Made by a program: the position numbers and the translations under genes. Below are positions 1 through 12,099 of a stretch of DNA of 64,000 nucleotides, in pieces. How positions within the stretch are numbered: the stretch's first letter is position 1; each line of letters begins with the position of its first letter. Under the pieces are notes generated by a model. That model saw only the letters and a list, made by a program, of their open reading frames with translations, did no database searches and was not told where the DNA came from. This DNA comes from Ecdyonurus torrentis (Eukaryota > Arthropoda > Insecta > Ephemeroptera > Heptageniidae), in contig OX439131.1 of NCBI GenBank assembly GCA_949318235.1, positions 48,336,422 through 48,400,421 on the forward strand, given 5' to 3'.

Positions 1-414
1 CAAACAAGTCGATTTGTGCCAACAAAGAAAACATCGTCTTTAATTAAACTCAATTAAACAAAAGAAAGCTACTTACTTTGGCAGGCTAAAATATCCAAGT
101 ATGTGTTCAGTGCTGATTTAAGTTAACCACAGCCCTCAGTTGAGTTGAAACACGTTCAGTTATGTGTGTCGCGTAGACACCGTGCTGCTTGTGTGAGAGA
201 CAACCACCGACTGAATGTATGCTGCACGTTGGAGTGCTTGCTTGGCTAGCCGGTGCTGAGCCGGTGTGGTGTGGGTCGACTGAGGAGGAGGAGAACCACG
301 TGTGTGTGCGTGCGCGGAGCATGCGCACTAACATCACTGCACTTTGGGACCTTGGGTCTCGGGTCTACTTTGTACTTTGTTTGTTAACTATACCCCTAGT
401 TGGCCTGGGGTAAA
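1..414. other. GC-richer unassigned block at window start
   Basis: Roughly 180-360 is clearly richer in G+C than the surrounding DNA and has open frames on both strands, but I see no splice-site-bounded exon, no recognisable protein motif and no family A-N repeat. It could be a promoter or UTR of a gene lying left of the window, or an unrecognised repeat. Confidence 0.25.
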
Positions 415-712
415 TATAGGGTGTATGCCTATATGATGTCATTATTTAATGCGCTTGGAGGCCATACTGGAGTATTGAATAACATTGCTCAGCATAGGAC
501 AAATTTCATTTCAGATAATTTTCTTTGGGAAAATCGTTTATTCTTTTTTTTTATTTGTTTGTAATTGTTATTTTTCTCATATTTAAGATCAAATGCTCTC
601 AAAAATATTAGTGCTCTTAAACTGGCCAAATGAGTTATTTTCCTATGCGGCCCATGTTATATTGAGTGATCTAACATGGCGTTGACTTTAACATGAATGC
701 ATACACCCTATA
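415..712 (+). mobile_element. Family A MITE, near full length
   Basis: Starts TATAGGGTGTATGC and ends GCATACACCCTATA. The internal landmarks in order are TGATGTCATT, GCGCTTGGAGGCCATACTG, AATAACATTGCTCAGCATAGGACAAA, and near the end the motif GGCGTTGACTTTAACATGAATGCA. The same order recurs in more than ten copies in the window. It has no coding capacity, so it is non-autonomous. Confidence 0.8.
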
Positions 713-802
713 ATATAAGGTTACTTAGTACTTTTTTTTATTCACTCTAGGAAGAGAGATTTTTTTTTTTTTTTTAGCGAGTCCACAAATATGTTTTTAA
801 TG

Positions 803-900
803 AGAGTTTATCGGTTTAACAAATTTTTTAAAAAATTTGCATGTCTAGTATCTCTAATTTTAATTTCTCCGAAATCGGTGAAGTATTTTTCTCAAAAGTC

Positions 901-953
<53 letters not shown>

Positions 954-1030
954 GCGTGTTTTTCCCTATAAGAATAATGTTAAATTAGGGGACCCTTAGG
1001 TTTCCTTGCGCGCTAATCCGATAAGCGGCC
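803..1030 (+). mobile_element. Family B MITE with a 50-nt poly(A) inside
   Basis: Begins GAGTTTATCGGTTTAAC and ends CGCGCTAATCCGATAAGC, an imperfect terminal inverted repeat. The middle carries the family landmarks TCTCCGAAATCGGTGAAGTA and GTTAAATTAGGGGACCCTTAG. A run of about 50 A residues (903-952) sits where other copies have shorter A or T runs. Confidence 0.75.
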
Positions 1031-1497
1031 TACTGATTATAATTTTAAATATTATTAAAATCTTACTACTTAACTATAAAATGTATGTGAATATTGAATA
1101 ATTTAAACGTCTTATATTGTATTATAAAATATTATTATTTAAAATTTAATTATAATTAAAATATTTATTCTAAAGTGGAATTTTTAAAAGTGCTCAACCG
1201 CAGTTGCAAACCGCACAGTTTGTCAGCAGAGTGAATTTGCAATAAAGCTTATTCTGAATTGAATTGAAGGAAACACTGGCAGACAAAAATTAGTGATCAG
1301 TATCGATTAATATAGAAGATGTCTCCCAATTTATAATTATTATTTTACATCACAGTTCGACACCGAAAAGACACACCAATAGGCTTTTTCAACAGTTTTT
1401 TTTTTATTTAATATATTATAGCTTTACTAATTTTGTCTCATCATCATATATTAGAGCGTCAGAGAATCCTAATCTACTATCCATTAACATTGTACGA
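1031..1497. other. AT-rich, no feature seen
   Basis: Very AT-rich sequence. I see no exon, inverted repeat or recognisable element family. Confidence 0.5.
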
Positions 1498-1626
1498 CCA
1501 TTCATTCATTCATTCATTCATTCATTCATTCATTCATTCATTCATTCATTCATTCATTCATTCATTCATTCATTCATTCATTCATTCATTCATTCATTCA
1601 TTCATTCATTCATTCATTCATTCATT
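1498..1626 (+). repeat. (TTCA)n microsatellite
   Basis: An almost uninterrupted TTCA tetranucleotide array of about 32 units. The open frames across it (repeating FIHS) are artefacts of the repeat. Confidence 0.98.
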
Positions 1627-2223
1627 TTTTTATAGCAAACATATATTTGGGAAAAAATGACACACACACACTCACACAATATAAAATTATATAATGGTTG
1701 AGGAATACACAATATTCTGGGCTTTTTTTTACTAACTGTAAGTGACAAACGTTGATTTTCAATGTAATTAGTGTCCCCCCCTGCACCCTGCATCATTGGT
1801 GCTCTACACAATATAGCAGTAGTATTCAAAGCAGCATACATTTGCATATTTGATTTTTTTTCGTGTATATGAAGCAAAAAATTGCGTAACTTTTATATAT
1901 AATGTACGTGTATTTATACTGCACTGCATTATGCAATTAAATGCAGTTGATTGACCCAATAGTGCATGACACTGCTGCACTTTATCATCAAATATAGATG
2001 CATACATAACATAACATGTACTTTTTATTACATAAATATTTTTTATCTCGCAGACATTACTTATTACCATTACTAGGTCACAAAACATTAAAACATAATA
2101 TACATCATCAATAAAAGTTCAAAATTAAAATTATCTTTAATTCTTTAACCTCATATTATAATGTTAGCCAATAATACATTTTCATATATTATATAAGATC
2201 ATATAATTATATTATTTCATACA
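1627..2223. other. AT-rich, no feature seen
   Basis: AT-rich non-coding sequence with short CA and T runs. Open frames here have no start-context, splice or homology support. Confidence 0.4.
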
Positions 2224-2520
2224 TAAAAGTCGGCGCTAAACAGTAAATAACATATGGAGCAGGATGTGGGAAAATTGTATATTTTGCAAGTGTAAAAATA
2301 CTTTTTGGCATTATTTTTGAGAGCAGAATAATAATAAAATAAGTAGAATAATAATATTAAAGCATTTTAATTACCCCCCCCCCCAAAAAAAAAAGGTTTT
2401 ATGTTGCGTGAACAATAAATAACACAATAGCTCGCCTCTATGCCGAGGAGCAATGTTATTCATTACTCCGGTATAGCGTAGAAGCACATTCCCTTGCTTT
2501 TTCATATGCACCGTAACAAA
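2224..2520 (-). mobile_element. Degenerate family A MITE
   Basis: Reverse-orientation copy. CGGCGCTAAACAGTAAATAACA and GAGCAATGTTATTCATTACTCC match the family A ends and middle. The terminal inverted repeats are eroded, and a C run followed by an A run (2376-2395) lies inside. Confidence 0.55.
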
Positions 2521-2982
2521 TATACTAGGATTATTTCATTATACAATTTGGTAATGAAATAATATTTTTCATTTTATTTCTTTGTAGATTTTCCATATTT
2601 CTAATTTCTAAATACTGTAACCATGGAGGGAGTAGTGATTTTGAACAACATAAGCAAAATAATAATAAATAATAAAACTTTTTTTTATATAATATTTTGC
2701 ATGCATATCATACTTTTTAGTACACTATAGTGGTGCTTTTTATACTAAAATACAGAGAGATCTCTGCAACGAAGTGACGGAATTTCAATACGCTTTACAC
2801 TTCTCCCAATACTAGTTCGAGTGGATACAGTGTAATTAACCATGTAAAGGCAACTGTGATTGGCTAGTACGTTTATAACACGCTCTCTGATTGGTTTAGC
2901 ACCGCGGATACAGCTTTTGGAGGGAACGACCTTGTTTTGGCCAGAGTGTAAGTTACTTAATATACTGCATTTCATTCTTGCT

Positions 2983-3312
2983 ACAGGGTGGTTGCATTCA
3001 TGTTACAGTGGACGCCATAAGTGAGCGCTAAATAACGTGAGCCAGTATAGGAAAATGAATCATTTTGCCAGTTTAAAAATATTTCGTAATATTTTTAAAA
3101 GATTTGAGAGCATTGATATGCTGGTTAACAGGTTGAATTAGTACCTCAAGTATGCAAGAAAATTAATATTAACAAAAAAAAGAAGCTAATTTTCCAGAGA
3201 AAATAGCCAAAAACTACGTTTGTTCTATGCTAAACAATGTTATTCATTGCTCAAGAAAAGCATCGAAAAGCATAGTTATAAATATAATGAAGTCATGCGA
3301 ACACACCCTATA
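2983..3312 (-). mobile_element. Family A MITE, inverted copy
   Basis: Reads ACAGGGTGGTTGCATTCATG at the left and ACACACCCTATA at the right. Reverse orientation relative to the neighbouring copy at 3490-3799, so the two make a widely spaced inverted pair with about 180 bp between them. Confidence 0.75.
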
Positions 3313-3489
3313 TGTCCTTTTTTTCTTCCCGTATGATTTTTTATATATAAATAAATAGACAAATAAGTAAATAAATAATTAAAAATATAAAAACGTAGAC
3401 AAATAAATAAATAAAATAGGGAAATAAAAAAAATATATAGTTTTTTTTCTTTTGTAATATATTATAAAGATTTTCATTACTAAATGCTA

Positions 3490-3799
3490 TATAGGGTGTG
3501 TACGCATGACGTCATTCTGAATGCTTTTCGATGCTCTTCTTGAGCAATGAATAACATTGCTCAGCATAGGACAAACGTAGTTTTTGGCTATTTTCTTTGG
3601 AAAATTAGCTGTTTTTTTGGTCATTATTATTTTTCTTGCATACTTGAGGTACTAATTCAACCTGTTAACAGCATCAATGCTCTCAAAAAAATTGCGAAGT
3701 ATTTTTAAACTGGCAAAATATGCTATTTTCCTATACCAGCCAATGTTATTTAGTACTCACTTATGACGTCGACTTTAACATGAATGAAACCACCCTATA
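3490..3799 (+). mobile_element. Family A MITE
   Basis: TATAGGGTGTGTACGCATGACG at the start and AATGAAACCACCCTATA at the end. Internal landmarks are intact (ATTGCTCAGCATAGGACAAA at about 3555-3574). It is very similar to the copy at 38773-39079, including the AAACCACCCTAT terminus, which suggests a subfamily. Confidence 0.8.
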
Positions 3800-4106
3800 A
3801 AAACAATGAACTATACATAACCAAAATAAAATAAAATATCAGTCACATGATTGCACTTTAAGTTTGATAATAATTTAAAATGACTTCGCTTATTAATAGT
3901 TTTTGACAAGACAAAACCCAGCAAGCAGTTATCATATCAGGCCGCACGTCGTCGTATTATCAACTTGATTAATTAATTATTGAAGTTGTCATAATCTGAG
4001 CGAGAGATCGAGGCTTCAAATGTGATACATTTGGAAATCCCTACATGATGAGCGTTGTGAAGGTAAAATTGAAGATCAAACAGATCACCAAGCAAACTAA
4101 CTGCTA

Positions 4107-4319
4107 TACACGGACAAAAATTAATACGTAATAATTATGCTAGCTCATTTTCAGTACAATTTGTTCAATACAGCATAATTTATGCTATACTGCATAATAA
4201 CTATGTTACATAGCATAAATATTATGTTGTGTGTACATCAGAATTATTTGTGTATTTCTAATTTAGTATTATTTATGCTATAATGATATAAATTACGTAA
4301 TTTATTTTTTTCCGTGTAG
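4107..4319 (+). mobile_element. Family C MITE, full length
   Basis: Ends are ACACGGACAAAAATTAATAC and ATTTATTTTTTTCCGTGTAG, an obvious terminal inverted repeat. The body has the family signature TACGTAATAATTATGCTAGC and many GCATAAATTATGC-type palindromic motifs. No open frame. Confidence 0.8.
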
Positions 4320-4622
4320 TCATGTATTTTTTCATGAACCATATTAGCCGGTGCCAAATGGGAGCACTAAAGAACATTGTATGGTATGGAAAAATCAGAC
4401 ATTTTGCTGTTTAAAAATTCTTAGCAATGATTTTGAGAGCATTTGATGGTTTATTAATATAGCTTGAATTAGGTTTTCAAGTATGCAATCAAAAAATTAA
4501 CCGATGATTTTCCAAAGAAAATAGCCAAAAACTATGTTTATCCTATGCTGAGCAATGTTATTCATTGCTTCAGTATGGCGTCGAAGCGCATTTCTACACT
4601 TTTCCATGCACATACTCTATAA
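4320..4622 (-). mobile_element. Degenerate family A MITE
   Basis: Immediately follows the family C copy. GCCAAATGGGAGCACTAAAG and TGCTGAGCAATGTTATTCAT match reverse-orientation family A, and it ends GCACATACTCTATA, a decayed terminus. Confidence 0.6.
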
Positions 4623-4889
4623 TATATAGTTTAAACTTAATTATAGCTTACTATAATAAGATTTCATGTATTTATTGTATTTATTTTTATCATCTTTAAA
4701 TTTTCATATATATTTTGTAAAAATAAATATTTAAAATTATTTCAGAATTTTACTGCATGAATAAAAATTAACAAAACAAAATCAAAAAAATATCAGACTT
4801 GCTAATATAAGAAAGAAACACTTTTTTTAGTGGTGTTGGTTTTACATCATAAATTATACTTATAGTCCTGAATTAATAGATTCAAAAAT

Positions 4890-5130
4890 ATTAAAAAAAA
4901 AAAAAAAAAAAATGAAGGCACGTTTGGTAACTTATCATGTAATACACGTGAGCATAGGGAAAAGTTACTGACCATGTCGTAATTTCTTAACTTTTAAAAA
5001 TTAATTAAAAATATTTTATCAACTTAGAAAATTAAAAAAAAAGTTAGATCAATTGATTCCGGACAATATCCTCGTTTTATAGAATATGAAATAAAATAAC
5101 CACCGTTGGTCTTTTTTTTTTAAGTCTTTC
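4890..5130 (-). mobile_element. Family J hairpin element, decayed
   Basis: Contains GTGAGCATAGGGAAAAGTTAC, AAAAATTAATTAAAAATA and CAATTGATTCCGGACAATATCC in the order seen in other J copies. An A run at about 4890-4911 flanks it. Confidence 0.5.
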
Positions 5131-5169
5131 TCATCAATGCATTCTTGATACTCCTAAACATAAGAGCTA

Positions 5170-5351
5170 TATAGGGTGTATAGTATACATTCATATTAAA
5201 GTTGACGCCATGTTGGTTCACTCATAAACATGAACCAACTAGGAAATTTTGCATAAAAAACAACAATAACAACTGATTTCGCAAAGAAAATAGCAAAAAA
5301 CGAAGATTGACCTATGCTGAGTATGGCGTTCAAGCGCATACACGCTATATA
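5170..5351 (-). mobile_element. Internally deleted family A MITE
   Basis: Both ends are recognisable (TATAGGGTGTATAGTATACA and AGCGCATACACGCTATA), but only about 180 bp lie between them against about 300 in full copies, so the centre has been lost. Confidence 0.65.
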
Positions 5352-5352
5352 T

Positions 5353-5664
5353 ATATAGGGCGTATGCGGATGACGTCATATTTATTGCGCTTGGAGGCCA
5401 TACTGGAGTAGTGAATAACATTGCTCAGCATAGGACAAACTTCATTTAAGCCAATTTTCTTTGGGAAATCGGTTCCTTTTTTTGTTATTGTTATTTTTCT
5501 CACATACATGAGATACTTATTCAACATATTTACACCATCAATACTCTCAAAAATACTGCATAGTGCTTTTTTACTGGCAAAATGATTTTTTTTCCTATGC
5601 CACCCATGTTATTGAGTTATCCAACATGGCGTCGACTTTAACATGAATGCATAGACCCTATATA
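5353..5664 (+). mobile_element. Family A MITE
   Basis: TATAGGGCGTATGCGGATGACG to GCATAGACCCTATA with all internal landmarks. It lies directly against the deleted inverted copy to its left, making a head-to-head pair. Confidence 0.8.
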
Positions 5665-5685
5665 TAGTATATATAGTATATATAG

Positions 5686-5758
<73 letters not shown>
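5665..5758 (+). repeat. (TA)n microsatellite
   Basis: About 60 bp of pure TA preceded by several TATAGTATA units. It begins at the 3' terminus of the family A copy, whose target site is probably TA-rich. Confidence 0.95.
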
Positions 5759-5760
<2 letters not shown>

Positions 5761-6076
5761 TATTATTTTTTCTGCGTGTAGCAAACTTGAAGCATACTAC
5801 AATACTACATTCAAGATGCAAGATGATAATAGGGAAGTCAAAGTCCAATGTCAGCTGGTATTATATAAAATATTAATTATTGATTTCTCTGCAGATTAGA
5901 TTAAGAAATTAGTCTAACTTTGCCTTCAAATTGACTGCGTAATCTATTTTGCTGCTGCATGCCTTTTTGTTGCAACTTTCGGAATTTCCGAAGATTCATC
6001 TTTAGTATAAAACAATACTAATAAGTTCAAATTTGTTAACAATATAATATATTATGTGTTGTTACAACTGTATCTC

Positions 6077-6078
<2 letters not shown>

Positions 6079-6116
<38 letters not shown>

Positions 6117-6131
6117 TTTTTTTTATTTTTT
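6079..6131 (+). repeat. Poly(T) tract
   Basis: About 50 T residues with two A interruptions. Confidence 0.95.
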
Positions 6132-6529
6132 TTGCTTATGTAAAGTTGATTTGTAATGTTGTGGTCAAGGTTTTGTAAAACAGCTAGGGCTGTCAAGCCC
6201 TCACAATGCCTAAATAAAGTTACTTATTATTATTACTATTATACACAATACACATGTATAATTTACTATATGTTACCTCATTTGCTAGAAATATTCATGC
6301 AATCACAATGGAGCTATGTTGTAAATCATAGAACATTTTTAAGAATTTTTTAAACCGATATTTTTCCATTAGGGGAAAATTTTACAAAGTTTTGCTGAGA
6401 ACAAAATAACCACTTTATTTTATTATTTTCTTTGCATTTCATTTAATTCATTTAATTTAATTTATTTAACCCGTCAAAAAATGTCATAAAATTCTACAAT
6501 AATGTAATAAACACTTACGAAAAGAAAGA

Positions 6530-6736
6530 AAAACAACAACATAATTTATGCTGCATAAATAATATGCTATACATTGAAATACTATAAATAATTATTCTGT
6601 ACAACATAATATTTATGCTTTTTATTTTATATATTTTGTAACAATAAATGCTATACTGTATATAGCATAGATTATGCTGTATATAATGCTGAAAATGAGC
6701 TAGCATAATTATTACGTATTTATTTTTGTTCGAGTA
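6530..6736 (-). mobile_element. Family C MITE
   Basis: Reverse copy. It ends GAGCTAGCATAATTATTACG followed by TATTTATTTTTGTTCGAGTA, the complement of the family left end. The left terminus is less conserved. Confidence 0.65.
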
Positions 6737-6803
6737 AAAATGATAGGTAATTTCAGAAATGTTTAAGGAACCAATTCACTTGTATATGTTTTTGTACAAA
6801 AGT

Positions 6804-6896
<93 letters not shown>
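6804..6896 (+). repeat. (AATC)n microsatellite
   Basis: About 23 units of AATC. The INQS-repeat open frame across it is an artefact. Confidence 0.98.
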
Positions 6897-6974
6897 GTGA
6901 CCGATATACGATGTAATATCGGTACGATCGAGATCGAGATAAGAAATCGACAACAAAATAATATACTGTAATAA

Positions 6975-7500
6975 ACATGCACGGAAATCATAAATCAGGT
7001 AATCTATGCTGCATTTATATATAAGAATATGTATTATAGATCGATGTTATATATTAGAATATTTATGCTTTGTAACTATGGTTACTATGAAGTATATATA
7101 TAGCATAGAACATAAATATATTATGCTGTATTGAACAAATTGTGCTGAAAATGAGCTAGCATAATTATTTTGTTTTGTTTTATTTGCTTTACCGCGCGAA
7201 CCCACAAGCTATCCACTCATTATATAGAATGGTACTTATAGGCATAGGCGGAAGGAAAAGTCAAGCAGACTTTTTCAGCCCACAATACCAAGTATGGTAA
7301 CTGACGAGACCCTTATTACTGCGGTAAAAAGGATTTGGGAGGACGTAAAAATAAGATCAGGATTTAGAAGGTAAGCGGCTGTCGCCTAAAATAAAAGGAA
7401 CTGCCCCGGTATTCACCTGAATTGACAAAGGGAAACCACAGAAAACCTCTACGTCCTAGATAGCCGACGAGAGATTTCTCAATAATTATTTTTGTCCGTG
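6975..7500 (-). mobile_element. Family C MITE interrupted by a SINE
   Basis: The left part (6975-7171) runs to GAGCTAGCATAATTATTTT. The family C end resumes at 7482 with ATAATTATTTTTGTCCGTG. The intervening 310 bp is foreign and is described separately. Confidence 0.65.
7172..7481 (-). mobile_element. SINE body, 5' truncated, inside family C
   Basis: Flanked by 11-bp direct repeats ATAATTATTTT (7161-7171 and 7482-7492). On the minus strand it carries GTCGGCTATC, GGTTTTCTGTGGTTTCCC and GCCGCTTACCTTC, the same block order as the SINE near 33,100, and ends in an A-rich tail (T-rich at the left on the plus strand). The tRNA-like head is missing, consistent with a truncated retroposed copy. Confidence 0.6.
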
Positions 7501-7687
7501 TTAAGTATAAATAAAAAACAAAAAGTATAATTCATCAGTCTTTTGCATGATTTTGCAGTATTATAAAGAACTGCAAATTTTTAATTTATTTTTTATTAAT
7601 AAAAAAGAAAAAAAGAAAAAAAGACAATGCTTTGACAAGTTTTTAGTGCAATAATATGTTAAATTTGTCAATACACCCGCACGCGGG

Positions 7688-7880
7688 GAAAAATTACGTT
7701 ATAATTTTGCAAACCCATTTTCATCACAATTTGTTCACTGCAATGCAGCATAATTTATGCTATACTTCATAATAACTATGCAACAATGTAATGTACAATT
7801 ATGTGGTAATAATTTTGCATTTCTTATGTTATCATAAACCTATATATAAATACAGCACAAATTATGTAATTTATCCTTTC
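7688..7880 (+). mobile_element. Degenerate family C MITE
   Basis: AATTACGTTATAATTTTGC, TTCATCACAATTTGTTCACTG and AGCATAATTTATGCTATACT match family C in order, with eroded ends. Confidence 0.55.
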
Positions 7881-8639
7881 CTTGGCATATATTAAACGAT
7901 TTTATCAATCTTTTGTTTGCGCTCATCAGATTTTAAGTTTACAGTAACAAAAACCTTGAAAATCCAATTAATTAAATATTTCCATGATCACTCTTGTATT
8001 GAATAATTATGAGGCCCAAACTGTTATCAGTGTTGTCACATGATATATTATATGTGATAACGTGAGAGTGAGTGGCGTGATAACAATCACTTGTTATGTC
8101 GCAACTTATTTTAAATTAAATCTGTTTTATGTTCGACTAACTAATTAGTAGTTTCAATTAATATTGCAACAATATTTATTTAAGTACACTGTACTGACCA
8201 CTGTGTACTATAGTTTGTTGGCAAAATTCTTTATTTTTTTTTTTCAATGCTTGATCTTGATACCATGCAGTGGTGACGTAATCAGGGGAGCTAGAAAAAA
8301 GCACGGAACCCCCTAATTTGACATGACTTAGAAAGAAACTTTTTTTCCGGTTTCTAAGACATTTTTACTACTTTGATTCCGAATAAATTTAAATGAGGAA
8401 TACCTTATTAGGCATACACATTAACGTGTGTTTTAAGCGTCCTTTTTTTTTTCTTTAAATTTCATCACCACATGGTATAAGAAATTTTGTGCGTAAATTT
8501 TTATTTTAAATAAAATAATGCTATAGAACATCAACCTATTTGTGAATTTACTATTTTGATTTATCAATATCTACATGCACTATTGGCCATATTTAGCCAT
8601 ACATGAAGTTGTGATTTGGGACGCTGGTATAGTTTCACA

Positions 8640-9180
8640 GCTTTGAATTCAATAATAATAGTAAAAACGTAATAACAACTTATTTCTCTGGCTATATATC
8701 TTTCATATTTAAGTTAAATTTAAGGGTTGTATTTAGACGGCTTGTATCTCAAAATCTAGGAAGAAAACTTTCAAATCATAGACATAAAGGTATATGTCTA
8801 TGTTTCAAACATTATGATGTGATTTGAAAGTTAATATAGTATAGTATAACAGCTTATACCTGTGGAAAAATTTCAATACACCATGACTATATTATGTAAG
8901 GTATAGAAAATAATTATTGAAATTAACATGGGCTCTTATAGGACTAAAAATTCAAAAAAATCATAACATTGAAAACTTAAATTACTAAATTTAAAAATTT
9001 GAAGGTATGATATATCACTTACTAATCCATGATCCTAAATGTAGCGCACTGCGGGCAAAATTTCATAGTTTTCTTTATTTACAACTTCTTAGTCAAATCA
9101 CGCCTTAATTAGTTTAGTTATTTGCTTATATAAAATGTTCATATTTTATTAAATTTGCATGATTAATTTACCTTCTAAAA
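8640..9180 (+). mobile_element. Long-form family B internal segment
   Basis: AGGGTTGTATTTAGACGGC, TTGTATCTCAAAATCT, TTGAAATTAACATGGGCTC and AGTCAAATCACGCC are the reverse complement of landmarks at about 10900-11210. This is therefore the internal region of a longer element related to family B, in inverted orientation to the 10.7-11.2 kb copy. Confidence 0.5.
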
Positions 9181-9185
9181 CCATA

Positions 9186-9276
9186 GAAGCTTAGCGGTGT
9201 AGCGCGCGGGGAAACGCGGGGAAAGCTATATAAGTAAAGGGTCCCCTATAATTTAACATTACGCTTATGAGAGGAA

Positions 9277-9317
<41 letters not shown>

Positions 9318-9432
9318 AGAAAACTACTTTACCGATTCCGGAGATATTTATATGAAAAATACTACAGACATAATTTTGCATGTTTTAAGCCATAGAAATT
9401 TTGTTTAAGAATTTTTAAACCGAAAAACTCCA
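9186..9432 (-). mobile_element. Family B MITE with poly(T)
   Basis: GCGCGCGGGGAAACGCGGGG, GGGTCCCCTATAATTTAAC and TTTTAAACCGAAAAACTCC mark a reverse copy. A run of about 40 T (9277-9316) lies at the usual homopolymer position. Confidence 0.7.
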
Positions 9433-9636
9433 TTTTGTATTAATTTCAAAAAGCACAGAATTTTATATTTCTGTTTACTTAATCATATTAAACTTCTTGT
9501 ACTATATATATATATATATATATATATACAGTATATATAATACACGTACTGTCTTTGAATGTATATAAACGTCTGGTCAAGGTTTTGTAAAATAAGGCTG
9601 TCATGCCCTCACAATTTACGCCTTAAAGTTTATTAT

Positions 9637-9949
9637 ATAGGGTGTATGCATTCATGTTAAAGTCGACGCCATGTTGGATCATTCCATAACATGGTTGATG
9701 GGTGGCATTGAAAAATAAATCATTTTGCCAATTTAAAACCACAATGCAATATTTTTGAGAGCATTGATACTGTAAATATGTTGAATTAGTATCTCAAGTA
9801 TGCGAGAAAAATAGCAATGACAAAAAATGTATCGATTTCCCAAAGAAAATTGGCTTAAATGAAGTTTATCCTATGCTGAGCAATGTTATTCACTTTACTC
9901 CAGTATGGCCTCCAAGCGCAATAAATATGACGTCATCCGCATACACCGC
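9637..9949 (-). mobile_element. Family A MITE
   Basis: TATAGGGTGTATGCATTCATG to GTCATCCGCATACACCG in reverse orientation, with AGTCGACGCCATGTTGGATC and TATGCTGAGCAATGTTATTC inside. Confidence 0.75.
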
Positions 9950-10566
9950 ATGGCTAAGAGATAGGTCAATGTTCCCCTGACTGAGCCTATTAATTGCCTA
10001 CTTGCTTTTGCAATAATTATTATTTATTAACGTATCTATCTTTAATAATAATAATTTATAAAATTGATATTTTATAAAAATAATATTTAAAAATTTTGAC
10101 CCATGTTCATCTTGAACATAAATACATTTTTATTATTAATTTAATTAAACATCATGTATGGATGGATTAAACTATAATTAATTTGATAAATATTTGTGAT
10201 GACTAGGGACCACAGTAGACAGGATATTCTACATACTCTGGAGCATGGAGGTCAAGTGACTTTACTCAGGTCATGACCTCTGGGTGACCTCACCTTTGGT
10301 CACAAGCACGCTTGGTACGTGCCGCCTTCTGCTCTTTATTTACACTGAACTGAGTGAGGCATCAATATACAACATAAACATTCATGTCAACAAACTTAAT
10401 TTTATCATCTCGTTTCTTTTTTCTTTTTTCTTTATTTTTTTATTTTGAACCATCACACTCTCTTGCAGTGAGATATTTCTTGTGTAAAATTTTTAAACTT
10501 CAACCATTTATAATTATATTTATTTGAAACCTTTAGTGTGTGTGCGTGTGTGCACATGAAAATGCA

Positions 10567-10658
10567 CAGGGTGCGCTTTGACGCCATACTGTAGCAATGA
10601 ATAATATTGCTCAGTATAGAACAAACATTGTTTTTTTCTTCAATGTTTATTTGGAAAG
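10567..10658 (+). mobile_element. Family A fragment
   Basis: CAGGGTGCGCTTTGACGCC and AATAATATTGCTCAGTATAG match the left third of family A. The rest is cut off by the family B copy that starts about 10 bp later. Confidence 0.5.
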
Positions 10659-10666
10659 TGAAGCTT

Positions 10667-11219
10667 ATCGGTTTAGCGCGCGGGGAGACGCGGGGAAAGC
10701 TAAGGGTTCCCTAATTTAACATTACGCTTATGGGGATGAACACTGTTTTTTTTTTTTTTTTTCTTGCGATTTTTTAGAAAACTACTCTACCAATTTCGGG
10801 GAAATTCAACTCAGAAATACTGGACATACTTTTACGTGTTTTAAGCCACAGTTATTTTTATGGCGGGAAATCAGCTACTGCGGGATTTGACTAAAAAATT
10901 GTAAAGACAGAAAAATCTGAAATTTTGCCCAGTGATACATTAGGATTAGGTGTCTTCAAAAATGTAAAAATTTTGGGGGGTCACCATGCTAGATTTTTAA
11001 TTAGGATTTTTTAAAGTTTAAGTCCCATAAGAGTCCATGTTAATTTCAATGATTAATTTCTCTCTTATCTGATGGTCATGGGTTCTGAAAATTTTATCAT
11101 AGGTAGCTGTTACTATTGACTTTCAAATGGCATCATAAAGTTTCGAAGTTTTCTTTTTAGATTTTGAGATACAAGCCATCTATATACAACCCTTAAGTAA
11201 ATTTTTAAACCGATAACCT
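10667..11219 (-). mobile_element. Long-form family B element
   Basis: Starts AGCTTATCGGTTTAGCGCG and ends TTTTTAAACCGATAACC, giving TIRs like the short copies, but spans about 550 bp. The extra central segment (GGAAATCAGCTACTGCGGG through TTGAGATACAAGCC) occurs elsewhere on its own (8640-9180, 23815-23945, 41520-41680). The short family B may be its deletion derivative. Confidence 0.6.
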
Positions 11220-11988
11220 TCATGTGGTTGTTCTCTCTTTAAGAAAAAAAAAATTATAATAATAATTAAAAAAAAAAAAAAAAAAAAAAGCAGTGAATTA
11301 CCTATAAGGTTAGGTTAATGATAAATATTTAAGTGTAAGGGTTAGAAGACACAAAAAAACAAAAAACAAAAATAAAAACAATTAAAGTCTATACAATGTT
11401 ATAATTCATAATATTAGAAGCATTTATACAATAGTTCTTCTAAATACATAATCAATCAATCAATCAATTGCTGAGCCCGCGCAAATTTATTTTCACATAT
11501 CAATTTACAAAAAAAACAACAAATTTTCTTTTTATCTATATGTTCAATCAATCTGATAGAAAATCTACATAAATGTACATTCAACAATCTAAACAAGCCA
11601 AGTTTTAATTATTTTGTATTTCTGACTGATTATTTTAAATATATTAAGTTAGTAAAAGTGACCGACTGATATCAGCAAACACGGCATTGCCCGCTGAATA
11701 CCCGCCGAATGAGGCATTGCTGGGGGAATCCTGGTAAAGTTGCAATGCTGGTAAGCCGGGATTCAGCCAGCAAAATACTTTAAAAAATTTCGTCTCAAAA
11801 TAAAAACTTCAAAAAATTGTATTTTAACAAATTTTGGGGTTTTGTGGATGAATGTTGGCCAATTATTAACATATATATATGAGATATACTCGAAAACTAG
11901 ACGGTTGCGAATTATAATATTAACACAAAGTAAAAGCAGAAATGTTACTAAAAATTTAGCTACGTCAAATATGTCAAAACACGATCAA

Positions 11989-11995
<7 letters not shown>

Positions 11996-12063
<68 letters not shown>
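11996..12063 (+). repeat. (TA)n microsatellite
   Basis: About 34 uninterrupted TA dinucleotides. Confidence 0.97.
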
Positions 12064-12066
<3 letters not shown>

Positions 12067-12099
12067 ATAGTCCCATTTTTGATGACACCACAGACAATA

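Noticed and set aside
189..413. 74-residue plus-strand open frame in a GC-richer block
   Set aside because: No splice borders, no motif, and an equally long frame on the other strand; left as unassigned.
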